Position numbers and translations under genes: made by a program | DNA from: Desulfovibrio subterraneus | GTDB taxonomy: Bacteria; Desulfobacterota; Desulfovibrionia; Desulfovibrionales; Desulfovibrionaceae | Length of the DNA: 64,000 nt | Direction: 5' to 3' | NCBI RefSeq assembly: GCF_013340285.1 | Contig: NZ_BLVO01000016.1 | Span: 671,021-735,020 of the forward strand | Notes under the pieces: model-generated | Seen by the model: the letters and a program-made list of their open reading frames with translations, nothing else | Told to the model about the DNA's origin: nothing | Databases searched by the model: none | In this document: positions 35,219 through 44,389 of the stretch, one piece after another | Position numbering within the stretch: position 1 is the first letter of the stretch | How the letters are laid out: each line of letters begins with the position of its first letter

Positions 35219-36115
35219 ATGCAGTCCTGTTTACTGAATGATTGTTATGGGGCCTTTGAAAAATTTGTCCAGAACGAGGCCGGTGGGCAGCCTAGAGTGT
35301 CTGTTCTTATGGCTGTCCATAATGGTCAGGAGACACTTGTCGAGGCCATTCAGTCTGTTTTGTCTCAACAGTATGAGGATTTTGAGTTTTTAATAGCTGA
35401 CGACGGGTCAACGGATGAAACGTGGAATTTGTTGGTGCAGTGTGCAGCGAAAGATGCTCGGATTTCTATTTATCGACAGAGCAATATTGGACTAACTAAA
35501 TCGCTTAATAGATTGTTATTGTTGGCAAAGGGTGAGTATGTTGCGCGCCAGGATGCCGATGATGTTTGGTTCCCGGATAAACTGTGCGCACAGCTGTGTG
35601 TCATGGACGATAACATGTCGTTGGGAGTTCTTGGCTCGGCTGCGGCAACACTGACGCGGGAAGGGGCGGTGGTAGAAGGGGCTTCCGTTGTGTCGGGAAC
35701 TCTTGCTGTTGCGAGGGCTCTTGCCTGTTATAACCCCGTTGTTCACTCCTCTGTACTAATGCGAAGAAGTCTTCTTGTTAAGCATGGTGTATATGATGAT
35801 GTATTTGATTGCGCGCAGGACTATGAATTATGGCTTCGTCTGAAGAAATATTGCGGCATTGATAATCTTGAAAAAGTGCTTTGCCTGAGGCGTGAATCTC
35901 CGGGAATGATCTCTGTGCGTAAGGCTCGAAGGCAGCGCTGTTTTGCATTAAGAGCAAAGTATAATCATTTAAGCTGGCGGGATGTCTCTTTTCCTATGAT
36001 TGCTTGGGGAGTCAAAGACCTTCTATTTATAGTTGCACCTCTCAAGCTGCATGGCTTTGCTCGCACTGTTTTGAAAAGTGCACGCCAGATGGTGTCAAAA
36101 GCTAGCACATTGTGA
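35219..36115 (+). CDS. Family 2 glycosyltransferase
   Basis: 298 residues. GT-A fold: RVSVLMAVHNGQETLVEAI, LIADDGSTDETW, and the DxD-type metal site ARQDADDVWFPDK; the acceptor side has CAQDYELWLRLKKY. It transfers a sugar from a nucleotide donor to a growing surface glycan on the cytoplasmic face. Start is ATG 35219 rather than the TTG three bases upstream. It stands apart from the rest of the cluster by about 460 bases. The sugar cannot be told from sequence. Confidence 0.87.
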   Translation: MQSCLLNDCYGAFEKFVQNEAGGQPRVSVLMAVHNGQETLVEAIQSVLSQQYEDFEFLIADDGSTDETWNLLVQCAAKDARISIYRQSNIGLTKSLNRLLLLAKGEYVARQDADDVWFPDKLCAQLCVMDDNMSLGVLGSAAATLTREGAVVEGASVVSGTLAVARALACYNPVVHSSVLMRRSLLVKHGVYDDVFDCAQDYELWLRLKKYCGIDNLEKVLCLRRESPGMISVRKARRQRCFALRAKYNHLSWRDVSFPMIAWGVKDLLFIVAPLKLHGFARTVLKSARQMVSKASTL

Positions 36116-36576
36116 TTATGGTGTAACTTGCTATGATTGTATGAAAAATTAGGCGGATAAGGCTGTGTTGAGGCTGCTGTTCAATTGTGCTGAATATCCT
36201 CGCTGTGCATGGAATAAATTAAATGTCAGGTGTTGAGTGTGTGAATGCGGAGTTTGTGCTGCCTGAATGATGCGGTGAGCTATTGAGTTATTGGGTGTTT
36301 TTCATCGGATAGAGCCGTGTTGTGCGCCATCCTCGCGTAGTCTCGTAAATGTATATGATTTGAACAGGTATTAATGTGTGTCCTGATGTGCTTTGAAGCT
36401 CGGATCGCGGCAAATATGAAGGAGTGCAGAGTTGTGAGGGCATTGGGTTCATTTGATAATACTGGATATCCGGTCCGGTTGTTTGAAGGCGAGCTGGCAG
36501 GGGCTGGTCCGAATTGTGGTTATTACCATCCTCGGATTGGTGAGGCTTGTGACTCTGGTCGATTGGATGGCAATCG
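36116..36576. other. Intergenic region, no gene recognised
   Basis: About 460 bases between two glycosyltransferase genes. Short open frames in it do not look coding. No terminator or promoter stands out. It may contain decayed sequence or the promoter for the following gene, whose start lacks a strong ribosome-binding site. Confidence 0.4.
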
Positions 36577-37719
36577 ATGAAGCTGGTCCTTTTTTTTACA
36601 CGTGGCATGTCGTTGCGTCAGTGGGTTGCCCAAGGCCTTTTTGACAGAGAAAAGCTGCTGTATGAAGGCTTGCTGGCATCGGGGAGGTGCAGCAGGATCT
36701 GGTGGGTGACTTATGGCTCGAATGATGCGGAAGTGTACAACGAGCTGGTTGCGCAGGGGCGAATTCTCGAGAATATTGCAGTACTCTCCATGCCGCGCGT
36801 GTTTGAGTCCAAACTTGGGAAGTGGGTTTGGAGTGTTCTGGCTCCGTTTTTTTTCTCTGCCGTTATCAGGCTGGCTGATGTAGTCAAAACGAATCAAATG
36901 GACGGGGCGTGGTCAGCGGCCATTGCCAGCTGGTTGCATCATAAGCCCCTCTACGTTCGTACGGGGTATACCTGGTCGCTGTTTGAGCGGGGAACTGGTT
37001 GGAAAAGTGCCGTCCGACGTGGTTTTGCACGTTTGTGTGAACGTTTGATGTATCGTGCCTCCACTGTGGCTGCTGTGAGTAGTAAAGCGGATCTGGCCAT
37101 ACTTCAGGCCAGGCATGCCGGGCTTGGCGATCGTATCTTCTTATTACCAAACTACATTGATACCAACTTGTTCAACCCAGCTTCTGCCGTGGAACGAGAA
37201 GAGCGGGTGTTGTTTGTTGGCCGGTTGACTGCCCAGAAGAATCTTGAAGTGCTGATTAGGGCTGCGCATCAGGTTGGCCTCCCTCTTGATCTGGTGGGGC
37301 AGGGTGAAGAAGAGGCAAATCTTCGGCGCGTTGTAAGTGGGCTTCAGGCAGATGTTCGTTATCTGGGCAGGGTGTCTAATTCAGACTTACCCGACGTAAT
37401 GAGGAAATATCGATATTTTGCGTTGGTTTCACATTACGAAGGAATGCCCAAAGCATTGCTGGAGGCTATGGCTTGCGGGTGTTTATGTGTCGGTACCGAT
37501 GTGGAAGGCATCAGGGAAGTTGTCACTGATGGGGTGACGGGAATTCTAGCGCCTTCTGTGGGGCTTGACTCTGTGCGGGATGCGCTTGTCCGCGCTGTTG
37601 GTGTGAGGGATGGTCTTTTGGGAGAGGCCGCTTCACAGTATGTTGTTTCATGCTTCTCGTTTCAAAATATTTTGGAAATGGAAGCTCAGATCCTAAGAAG
37701 GGCCAAGGCTGGTGTTTAA
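36577..37719 (+). CDS. Family 4 glycosyltransferase
   Basis: 380 residues, GT-B fold. The C-terminal half has the GT4 hallmarks: RVLFVGRLTAQKNLEVLIRA, LDLVGQGEEEANLR, and the E-x7-E region HYEGMPKALLEAMACGCLCV followed by VEGIREVVTDGVTGIL. The N-terminal part carries a hydrophobic patch (SVLAPFFFSAVIRLADV) that may touch the membrane. Retaining transferase for a surface polysaccharide or glycoprotein glycan. Its stop overlaps the start of the next gene (TAATG). Confidence 0.88.
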   Translation: MKLVLFFTRGMSLRQWVAQGLFDREKLLYEGLLASGRCSRIWWVTYGSNDAEVYNELVAQGRILENIAVLSMPRVFESKLGKWVWSVLAPFFFSAVIRLADVVKTNQMDGAWSAAIASWLHHKPLYVRTGYTWSLFERGTGWKSAVRRGFARLCERLMYRASTVAAVSSKADLAILQARHAGLGDRIFLLPNYIDTNLFNPASAVEREERVLFVGRLTAQKNLEVLIRAAHQVGLPLDLVGQGEEEANLRRVVSGLQADVRYLGRVSNSDLPDVMRKYRYFALVSHYEGMPKALLEAMACGCLCVGTDVEGIREVVTDGVTGILAPSVGLDSVRDALVRAVGVRDGLLGEAASQYVVSCFSFQNILEMEAQILRRAKAGV

Positions 37720-38801
37720 TGAGCTGTAGTAAGTTTTATAATGTATTTTCTAACGTAGTTAGGTCCGCATTTTTAATCCCAAAGTCTACAATTTTTTTAT
37801 CAAAGGAAGTTGATAACTGGTCTTTGTTTTGGGATGTTCATTATGTGCATAAAATATTGATAGACGCAGGACTTAGATCTGAAGTTTGTTTCGATATCGG
37901 TTTGTTGCGGCAGACTATTTTTTATGTCAATAAATATATATTGCTAAAGCCTCGGTTGCGATTGCACGGAATGAATACTGTGACAATGGCATATTATCAT
38001 GGATATCCAGGGACTGGATGCAATGAAAGTGATGGGTGTTTTGCATCGCTGGAAAAGTATCATCAGAGAATAGGGCGAATCCAATATACCCATCAGCGTA
38101 TGGGGGATTATCTTTTAGAGGCTGGAGTTCCTCAATGGAAACTCCGGAAAATTTATATCGGAGTTGATGATAAGCATTTCTCTCCGGTTTCCGATGGCCG
38201 GAAAAAAGAGATTCGGTGTAAGCTGGGTATTCCAGAGAGTGCAATTGTCGTTGGTTCGTTTCAAAAAGATGGTCAGGGATGGGGCGATGGCACGGAGCCC
38301 AAGCTTATAAAAGGGCCCGATATCTTCGTTGATACGATGAGGATGCTGAAAGGCTTAGTGCCGGAGTTGCATGTCTTGTTGACAGGCCCCGCCCGAGGGT
38401 TTGTTAAAGCTGGTTTGTCGGCTTCGGGAATACCGCATACCCACTTGTGTCTTGATCGTTATCATGATCTGCCGGAGTTGTATAACGCTTTGGATTTGTA
38501 TCTTGTCTCTTCAAGAGAGGAGGGGGGGCCCAAGGCGGTGCTTGAGAGTATGGCGTCGGGGGTACCTTTGGTTTCAACCCCTGTTGGGCAGGCTGTTGAA
38601 CTGATCTGTCCGGAAGTGAATGGGCTTTTGTCGACAGGTTTTTCGCCTGAGGAATTAAGTTCCTTGTGTTACAAAGGGATTGGGGATGTTGCGTTGCGCA
38701 AGCAAATGGTAGAATCTGGTATTCATACAGCTGGTCTCAATACATATGCCAGCCAGACAGAGTTATGGTTAGACTTTTTTGAAGGTATCGAGGTGGACTA
38801 G
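37719..38801 (+). CDS. Family 4 glycosyltransferase
   Basis: 360 residues from ATG 37719, which overlaps the previous stop. N-terminal half is divergent; the C-terminal half is GT4: VVGSFQKDGQGWGDGTEPKL, LHVLLTGPARGFVKAGL, and SSREEGGPKAVLESMASGVP then LVSTPVGQAVELI. The E-x7-E motif is present. Stop TAG overlaps the GTG start of the radical SAM gene by one base, so the three genes are translationally linked. Donor and acceptor unknown. Confidence 0.85.
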   Translation: MSCSKFYNVFSNVVRSAFLIPKSTIFLSKEVDNWSLFWDVHYVHKILIDAGLRSEVCFDIGLLRQTIFYVNKYILLKPRLRLHGMNTVTMAYYHGYPGTGCNESDGCFASLEKYHQRIGRIQYTHQRMGDYLLEAGVPQWKLRKIYIGVDDKHFSPVSDGRKKEIRCKLGIPESAIVVGSFQKDGQGWGDGTEPKLIKGPDIFVDTMRMLKGLVPELHVLLTGPARGFVKAGLSASGIPHTHLCLDRYHDLPELYNALDLYLVSSREEGGPKAVLESMASGVPLVSTPVGQAVELICPEVNGLLSTGFSPEELSSLCYKGIGDVALRKQMVESGIHTAGLNTYASQTELWLDFFEGIEVD

Positions 38802-40144
38802 TGTTAAGAATAGTAAAAGATTTACTGCGCAACGTGTTGAAAACTCCTTTATCTAAAGTTATTGGGTTGTTAGTTCCTGATTTTGGGCGATTTTCACGTA
38901 TTAAGAATGTTTTTTTGAATGGGTACGAATGCTCCCAGGGAGTTGAGGAGGTATCGTCTTATCCAACCCATGTCCGTATCGCTCCTGTTTCTGTGTGCAA
39001 TTACAGGTGTTTGTTTTGTGAAATCCACAAAGATAACAAGCTGTATCCCAAAAGAGCGAAAAATGAATTGACTATGGAGAGGGTTCGGGAATGGCGTACT
39101 TTTCTCTCCAGGGCGTATGCCCTTTCTTTTTTTGGAGGCTCAGAAGAGCCTTTGTTGTGTAAGGATTTCGGGGAAATTTGTCGTGAATTGAAGCGCAATG
39201 GAACCCGATTGATGGTTAATACAAATGCTTCTCTGCTGACTCCGGAGTTGTCAGATGTCTTGGTAGATATCGGTTTTGATGAAATTCTTGTTTCATACCA
39301 TGCTGGGACAGATAAAAATTATAAGTTCTTAATGACAGGCAACAAGAACAGAGTTGATGCCAACTTGAGTTATTTGAAAGATTTGAAGGCTAAGACAGGG
39401 TCGAAACTGCCTGTTGTCAATTTTAATTACGCACTTCATAAGCTGAACGCTAATGATCATGAAAAAATAGCTGTTTCAGCAAGAGAGTTGGGGGTTTCTG
39501 CTGTCATTGTGAATAAGTATTATGGCGGGAGAAATGCTCTTGATTGCTACGATGTGGCTTATGATAAGGAGCCGGATGTTGGCAACCGAGTGCTTGATGA
39601 GATTTACACGTTTGCCAAGGGAGTGAGTGTTCGTCTCGCTCCTGCTGCTCCTGACTATTGGAAAGAGTCTCAGTTGATTGAAGGTGATGGTTTGGAGTGT
39701 GTTTGCGATGCTCCATGGAAAAGTATGCATTTTAACCCCGTTCTGGATGCTGCAGATTGTCACTATGTCGGGGTGTGTAACAGAATTGAGCTGTTTAAGA
39801 TTGATTACAGCAAGATTAATCTTGGTGATGATGTTGTATTTTCAAAGATTTGGAATTCTTCAGTGCTTAAGTATTTAAGGAGAACTGTAAACGCTGGTGG
39901 CGCAATAAACAGTATCTGCCGGTTCTGCAAAAATCCAAACAGAGCATACTGGAGAAACGTTGATCCTGCTAAATACGCAGCGATGCGTGATGATGCTGTT
40001 AAGAAGTTCTTTGAAGAGGTGCGAGCGGTGATGGGAGAAGTCGCAAGTGTTGACGGTGTGATTGTTCTTAATTGCAACCCGAATGCAGACATCCTTTTGA
40101 ATGTTGATAGAAACGATACGGTTTCAGGTAATGATGCAGATTGA
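38801..40144 (+). CDS. Radical SAM protein
   Basis: 447 residues from GTG 38801. The 4Fe-4S/SAM motif is CNYRCLFCE (CxxxCxxC) near residue 66, preceded by IAPVSVCN; SFFGGSEEPLL is the GGE-like SAM-binding motif. C-terminal cysteines (CVCDAPWKSMHFNP; YVGVCNR; SICRFCKNPN) resemble a SPASM/Twitch auxiliary cluster site. Such proteins occur in surface-glycan clusters as sugar or peptide modifiers, e.g. epimerising or dehydrating steps. The reaction here cannot be deduced. It overlaps the next gene by 14 bases. Confidence 0.87.
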   Translation: MLRIVKDLLRNVLKTPLSKVIGLLVPDFGRFSRIKNVFLNGYECSQGVEEVSSYPTHVRIAPVSVCNYRCLFCEIHKDNKLYPKRAKNELTMERVREWRTFLSRAYALSFFGGSEEPLLCKDFGEICRELKRNGTRLMVNTNASLLTPELSDVLVDIGFDEILVSYHAGTDKNYKFLMTGNKNRVDANLSYLKDLKAKTGSKLPVVNFNYALHKLNANDHEKIAVSARELGVSAVIVNKYYGGRNALDCYDVAYDKEPDVGNRVLDEIYTFAKGVSVRLAPAAPDYWKESQLIEGDGLECVCDAPWKSMHFNPVLDAADCHYVGVCNRIELFKIDYSKINLGDDVVFSKIWNSSVLKYLRRTVNAGGAINSICRFCKNPNRAYWRNVDPAKYAAMRDDAVKKFFEEVRAVMGEVASVDGVIVLNCNPNADILLNVDRNDTVSGNDAD

Positions 40145-41057
40145 GAATGTTGATTGTATTCCAGAATTAGACGCTGGGGTGAGGCACCATTTCAGTGTTG
40201 TTGAAGATGGGCTTAAACATGAGCTTTTGTTTTTGAAAAAAGATATAAACCTAATCGTTTTTTTGCCAAGTTGGAATTCGAAGCGGAAGGCGATTTATTC
40301 TTCACGACCTGAGTTTACCCGCAACGCCTGGTGTGATTTGCCGTATAGTACGGTTTGTGTCAGTGATCCAACCATGCTTGATTACCCCGATGTGCGTAGT
40401 GGTTGGCACTTGGGGCGAGCAGATTGTGATGCGCTGGATGGACTTATTCGTATTATCCAGAAAATTCGAACCGTAAATGGTATGAATGGGAAATTGTTGT
40501 TTTACGGTTCATCGATGGGTGGGTTTACAGCGCTTAGGGCTGCATCATGCATTGAAGGAGCATTGGCTATCGCTGAAGTGCCACAGCTTGACCTGCGTAA
40601 GTTCAAGCCGTCTCGATTGCTTCTAGGTAATATCTTTAATATAAATTTTGAAGAAAATGTTTACCCAAGCAATATTGTTCATAGAATTAATGTCATAGAT
40701 ATGTTTGTTGAAAAACAAAATGTTCCTCGATGCTATATAGTGCAGAAAGAATCTGACCAGCTGCATTTGAAAGAGCATTTGCTCCCATTCTTATCTCAGT
40801 TGTATAATCTTCCATTCTCATCCGATAATATTCATGTTGAGATAATTGGGGCAGGTGCTGATGCGTCTGGGCACTCGGCGTTATCAAAGCATGAAGCCAT
40901 GAGCAGAATAGATTTTATGCTCGGTGGAGGCTGTTGTGATGGTAGTGGCCCCGGTGTTTGGAGAATGCTGGTCCAAAGTGTATTAAGTCACTCTTCCGTG
41001 GCAAAGGTAAGTGCCTTTGTTGGTGCTGTCTATAACCGTGTGCGTTCTAAGTTTTAG
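40131..41057 (+). CDS. Alpha/beta-hydrolase-fold protein of the glycan cluster
   Basis: 308 residues; starts ATG 40131 or 40134 inside the end of the radical SAM gene. The central motif LLFYGSSMGGFTALRAAS is the nucleophile elbow (G-x-S-x-G) of an alpha/beta hydrolase; GHSALSKHEA near the end could supply the catalytic His. Proteins like this recur beside glycosyltransferases in surface-polysaccharide clusters and may be esterases or acyl-handling enzymes. Function not established. Confidence 0.68.
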   Translation: MMQIENVDCIPELDAGVRHHFSVVEDGLKHELLFLKKDINLIVFLPSWNSKRKAIYSSRPEFTRNAWCDLPYSTVCVSDPTMLDYPDVRSGWHLGRADCDALDGLIRIIQKIRTVNGMNGKLLFYGSSMGGFTALRAASCIEGALAIAEVPQLDLRKFKPSRLLLGNIFNINFEENVYPSNIVHRINVIDMFVEKQNVPRCYIVQKESDQLHLKEHLLPFLSQLYNLPFSSDNIHVEIIGAGADASGHSALSKHEAMSRIDFMLGGGCCDGSGPGVWRMLVQSVLSHSSVAKVSAFVGAVYNRVRSKF

Positions 41058-41065
41058 GTGAAATT

Positions 41066-42964
41066 GTGCAGGGATCACAGGCTAAAGTTTTTATCGTAAG
41101 TCCAGGTGTAGAGGGCCCTTGGGGTGGCGGGGCTCAGTTTATAAAAGCTCTGGCGGGAGCCTTGGCGGAGAGAGGGGGATTGGCAATATCTGCTCGGTGC
41201 GCGGACGTGTTTCTTTTTAACGCATCACCAGGCAATTTAGACCATTGTCTTTATAAGTTGTTGGCGCTTCGCCTCCGATATCCTGATGTTCCTATGGTAA
41301 TGAGGGTGGATGGTCCGATCTATTGCACACGAGGGCAGGACAAAGATTACGATAAGGCGTTTCACCTGCTTGCTCGAAAGTGGTTTAACGGTGTGGTTTT
41401 TCAATCGGAATGGAGCCGAAGGCAGCATATGAAATTGGGGATGTGCGGTGATTGGGCTGAAACCGTTATCGTCAACGCGCCAGATCCTGCCAAATTTTAT
41501 CGGAAAAAGCAGACTACTCCATCTCGCCCCTGTCATATTATTGCTACAAGTTGGTCGGCCAATGTTCGTAAGGGGTTTGATGTATATCAATGGCTTGATG
41601 ATAATTTAGATTTTAAGCGTTATTCCATGACTTTTGTAGGTAATGCACCTGTAGAATTTTCAAATATTAAACACGTTCAACCCTTGAACAGTGAAGCCCT
41701 CGGCGATTTGCTTCGCAGTTCGGATATCTATATAACTGCTTCCCGGCACGACCCATGCTCCAATTCTTTGGTCGAAGCGAGGCATTGTGGGTTGCCTGTG
41801 GTTGCTTTTAATGACGGAGGACATCCCGAGCTTGTGCGGTCTGGAGGATTGCTGTTTGACAATGTTGAAGCGCTCCCTGAACTGCTTGATAAGATTTGTG
41901 CAGAGTACGAGAGCTTTACGTCACGCTTTGATTTGCCCAGTTTAGGGGCTGTTTCCGATTCTTATTTGGAGTTTTGTTGCAGTCAGGCGCAGATATCGAG
42001 GCAGAAGCAGATGGGCTTTGGGCTTAAGCTTGCCAGTCGAGTTCAAAGCGGTGGGGTAGCTTTGCGCGTGTTGTGGCGAATTTTTTTGGCGAGAATCAAA
42101 AGGAAGTTTGGTGTGTTGATGCGCAGGAGCTGTGGCAACGATGTTCTGCCTGTACGTGCAGAGGGAGAGGTTCGGCCGATACCCGATACCTTTGAGGAGT
42201 TTCAGGAACGTCTGTCCGCCTATTATCATGATTACTATTGTAACGTGTTGGGGCTTCCAGATTGGCAAAAACGGGTTCAGATACGCTTACAGGAAGAAAA
42301 TTCGTTTGGTGAAAGGGTTGTCCTGAAATTTGAGCAAATTACTGGGGTAGAATTAACAGATAAGAAGGTTCTGGTTGTCGGGTCGGGAACAGGTGCTGAG
42401 ATCGGATCGCTTTTGCGCAGAACGGCTCAGGTTTATGGTGTGGAGCCTGGGGGGGAGGGAGTGGCTCTGTGCCGTTATCGTGTCAGTGTTGCCGGAGGAG
42501 CTCCTGAGCAGGTGCAATTGGGGGTTGCTGAGGCCCTCCCGTGGGAGGATGGTTTTTTTGACGTAGTATTATGTAGTACGGTGCTCGAACATGTTCAATG
42601 TGTTGAGCGTGCGATATCTGAGATGGTGCGAGTTTGCAGAAAGGGAGGAAGAGTCTTTATGGCCTTGCCGGATTATAGGTATCCATACGAAGATCATTAT
42701 AAAATGCTTATGCCGACCTTTTTGCCGAAGGTTGCGCTCAAGGCCTATCTCAAGCTTCGCAGGCGACCTGTGGATTTCTTGGATACGCTTAATTTTTTGA
42801 CTGCTACTCAGGTGGACAGCATTCTGCATGCTTTGGGCGGCCGTGGCGTGGATTTCATTCGCTATATTGAAGCGTTGCCAGCGGGGCGCGTGCATCCTCT
42901 TGTTTGGTGGTATGCGCGTCTGCGGAATGTGACGAAGATGCAGAGGATTGTGTTGTTTCCATAG
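41066..42964 (+). CDS. Glycosyltransferase (GT4) - SAM methyltransferase fusion
   Basis: 632 residues from GTG 41066 (AGGTGA upstream). Residues 5-295 are a GT4-like transferase: VSPGVEGPWGGGAQFIKALA, IIATSWSANVRKGFDVYQWL, and SRHDPCSNSLVEARHCGLPV then GGHPELVRSGG. A linker of about 90 residues follows. Residues about 395-600 form a class I methyltransferase: KKVLVVGSGTGAEIGSLLR, LGVAEALPWEDGFFDVVLC and LEHVQCVERAISEMVRV. The fusion suggests that a sugar is added and the glycan methylated by one protein, as in some O-antigen chain-end modifications. Order of events is inference. Last gene before a terminator-containing gap. Confidence 0.85.
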   Translation: MQGSQAKVFIVSPGVEGPWGGGAQFIKALAGALAERGGLAISARCADVFLFNASPGNLDHCLYKLLALRLRYPDVPMVMRVDGPIYCTRGQDKDYDKAFHLLARKWFNGVVFQSEWSRRQHMKLGMCGDWAETVIVNAPDPAKFYRKKQTTPSRPCHIIATSWSANVRKGFDVYQWLDDNLDFKRYSMTFVGNAPVEFSNIKHVQPLNSEALGDLLRSSDIYITASRHDPCSNSLVEARHCGLPVVAFNDGGHPELVRSGGLLFDNVEALPELLDKICAEYESFTSRFDLPSLGAVSDSYLEFCCSQAQISRQKQMGFGLKLASRVQSGGVALRVLWRIFLARIKRKFGVLMRRSCGNDVLPVRAEGEVRPIPDTFEEFQERLSAYYHDYYCNVLGLPDWQKRVQIRLQEENSFGERVVLKFEQITGVELTDKKVLVVGSGTGAEIGSLLRRTAQVYGVEPGGEGVALCRYRVSVAGGAPEQVQLGVAEALPWEDGFFDVVLCSTVLEHVQCVERAISEMVRVCRKGGRVFMALPDYRYPYEDHYKMLMPTFLPKVALKAYLKLRRRPVDFLDTLNFLTATQVDSILHALGGRGVDFIRYIEALPAGRVHPLVWWYARLRNVTKMQRIVLFP

Positions 42965-43397
42965 TTCTTGAAAGTGGTTGGATAGATTTTGAACAAAAAA
43001 AGAGGTGAAGGGCTTTAGTTAAATTTATTCAAGGGAGCTGCCCGCTTCAGGTTTGCTTTGGTGGTTTGGGTTTGGCCCGGGCTTGCTTGACACCCCTTGA
43101 TGTTTGGGCTAGTCGCCCGTGTATTTAGCAAATCTTTTCGGTAAGTTCATTTTAGGTGTTGGGACCGGAAAGGCTTGGCAATGGTTGTATCTGCTTTGTC
43201 TCGCTGGTATTGTTCTATCAAGCCTGTTCTAAGTATTTTGCCGCCTCTCAGGCGGTTTTGATTTCAACGTGTGAATCATTGCAACTGGAGAAGGCGAGGT
43301 TTGGCTTTGTCTCAGTCTCTTTTGTCAGGTGGGCTTGGTTGTCGAGTTTGACTTAGAAGCAGGCTGGATTTGTGATATTATTTGAAAAGGATCATAT
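42965..43397. other. Intergenic region with terminator and probable promoter for the nonulosonate cluster
   Basis: About 430 bases. No gene was recognised. A terminator lies at 43241-43260. Downstream, TTGACT at about 43347 and TGATAT about 19 bases later could be a weak sigma-70 promoter for the PseB gene; the spacing is longer than ideal. A TTGACA also occurs near 43087 without a good -10. Confidence 0.4.
43241..43260 (+). terminator. Rho-independent terminator between the two glycan operons
   Basis: Stem CCGCCT / AGGCGG with loop CTC, then TTTTG. It ends the glycosyltransferase operon about 280 bases after the last stop and just before the nonulosonate cluster. Confidence 0.78.
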
Positions 43398-44378
43398 ATG
43401 TTTAATGGAAAAAAAATATTAATTACCGGTGGGACAGGATCGTTTGGTAAAGCGTGTGTAAAAGCCTTGTTGTCTGGATACAGCCCTGAACGGATAATCA
43501 TTTTCTCTCGGGATGAATTGAAACAATTTGAAATGGCTCAAGATTTCAGCACTGCTGATCATCCTTGCTTGCGCTATTTTATAGGTGATGTGCGCGATAA
43601 AGAAAGATTGTATCGCGCTTTCAGAGGTGTTGATTATATCATACATGCAGCGGCATTGAAGCAGGTTCCTGCTGCAGAGTATAACCCCACAGAATGCATA
43701 AAAACTAACGTTTATGGTGCTCAAAATATTGTTAATGTTGCCGCAGATGTGGGGGTGAAACATGTTGTTGCCCTCTCAACAGATAAAGCGGTCAGTCCTG
43801 TGAACCTTTATGGAGCTACCAAACTTTGTTCAGACAAATTGTTTATTGCTGCCAATGCCTTTATAGCCTCTGATACAAAGTTTTCTGTTGTCCGCTATGG
43901 AAATGTAATGGGGAGTCGTGGCAGCGTTATTCCCTTTTTTATTCAGAAGCGTGACGAGGGAAAAGTATTGCCGATTACCGACCCGCGTATGACCCGTTTT
44001 TGGATAACTCTCGAGGAGAGTGTGAAAATGGTTCTTGCCTCGTTTGAGTTTGCCGGTGGAGGCGAGGTGCTTATTCCCAAGATTCCGAGTATGAAAATTA
44101 CTGATCTTGCCGAAGCAATCGCTCCTGGTTGCCAGACAGAGATCGTTGGTATTCGCCCCGGTGAAAAAATTCATGAGGTTATGATTACATCAGAAGACTC
44201 CCGGCATACGGTGGATATTGGTAATTACTATGTTATCAAGCCGGAAACATTCAAATATCGTGGGCCGGATGGTGCTCCGGTAGATGATGGTTTCACCTAT
44301 TCGTCTGGAGAGAATTCGGATTGGCTTTCTGTTGATGATCTGAGGGCGGTTCTGCGTATGCAAGGGTTTGCTATTTAG
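43398..44378 (+). CDS. pseB: PseB-type UDP-GlcNAc 4,6-dehydratase (inverting)
   Basis: 326 residues. Extended short-chain dehydrogenase: NAD-binding ITGGTGSFGKA at the N-terminus, VDYIIHAAALKQVPAAEYNP, STDKAVSPVNLYGATK with the catalytic Tyr-Lys, and GNVMGSRGSVIPFF. These are typical of PseB/FlaA1, which dehydrates and C5-epimerises UDP-GlcNAc in the first step of pseudaminic acid synthesis. AAAAGG precedes ATG 43398. First gene of the nonulosonate cluster, followed 11 bases later by PseC, the standard order. Confidence 0.93.
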   Translation: MFNGKKILITGGTGSFGKACVKALLSGYSPERIIIFSRDELKQFEMAQDFSTADHPCLRYFIGDVRDKERLYRAFRGVDYIIHAAALKQVPAAEYNPTECIKTNVYGAQNIVNVAADVGVKHVVALSTDKAVSPVNLYGATKLCSDKLFIAANAFIASDTKFSVVRYGNVMGSRGSVIPFFIQKRDEGKVLPITDPRMTRFWITLEESVKMVLASFEFAGGGEVLIPKIPSMKITDLAEAIAPGCQTEIVGIRPGEKIHEVMITSEDSRHTVDIGNYYVIKPETFKYRGPDGAPVDDGFTYSSGENSDWLSVDDLRAVLRMQGFAI

Positions 44379-44389
44379 TCTGGAGTTAG

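Noticed and set aside
34960-35241. Open frame between the envelope operon terminator and the first glycosyltransferase
   Set aside because: No ribosome-binding site, odd composition, no recognised domain, and it overlaps the real start of the glycosyltransferase.
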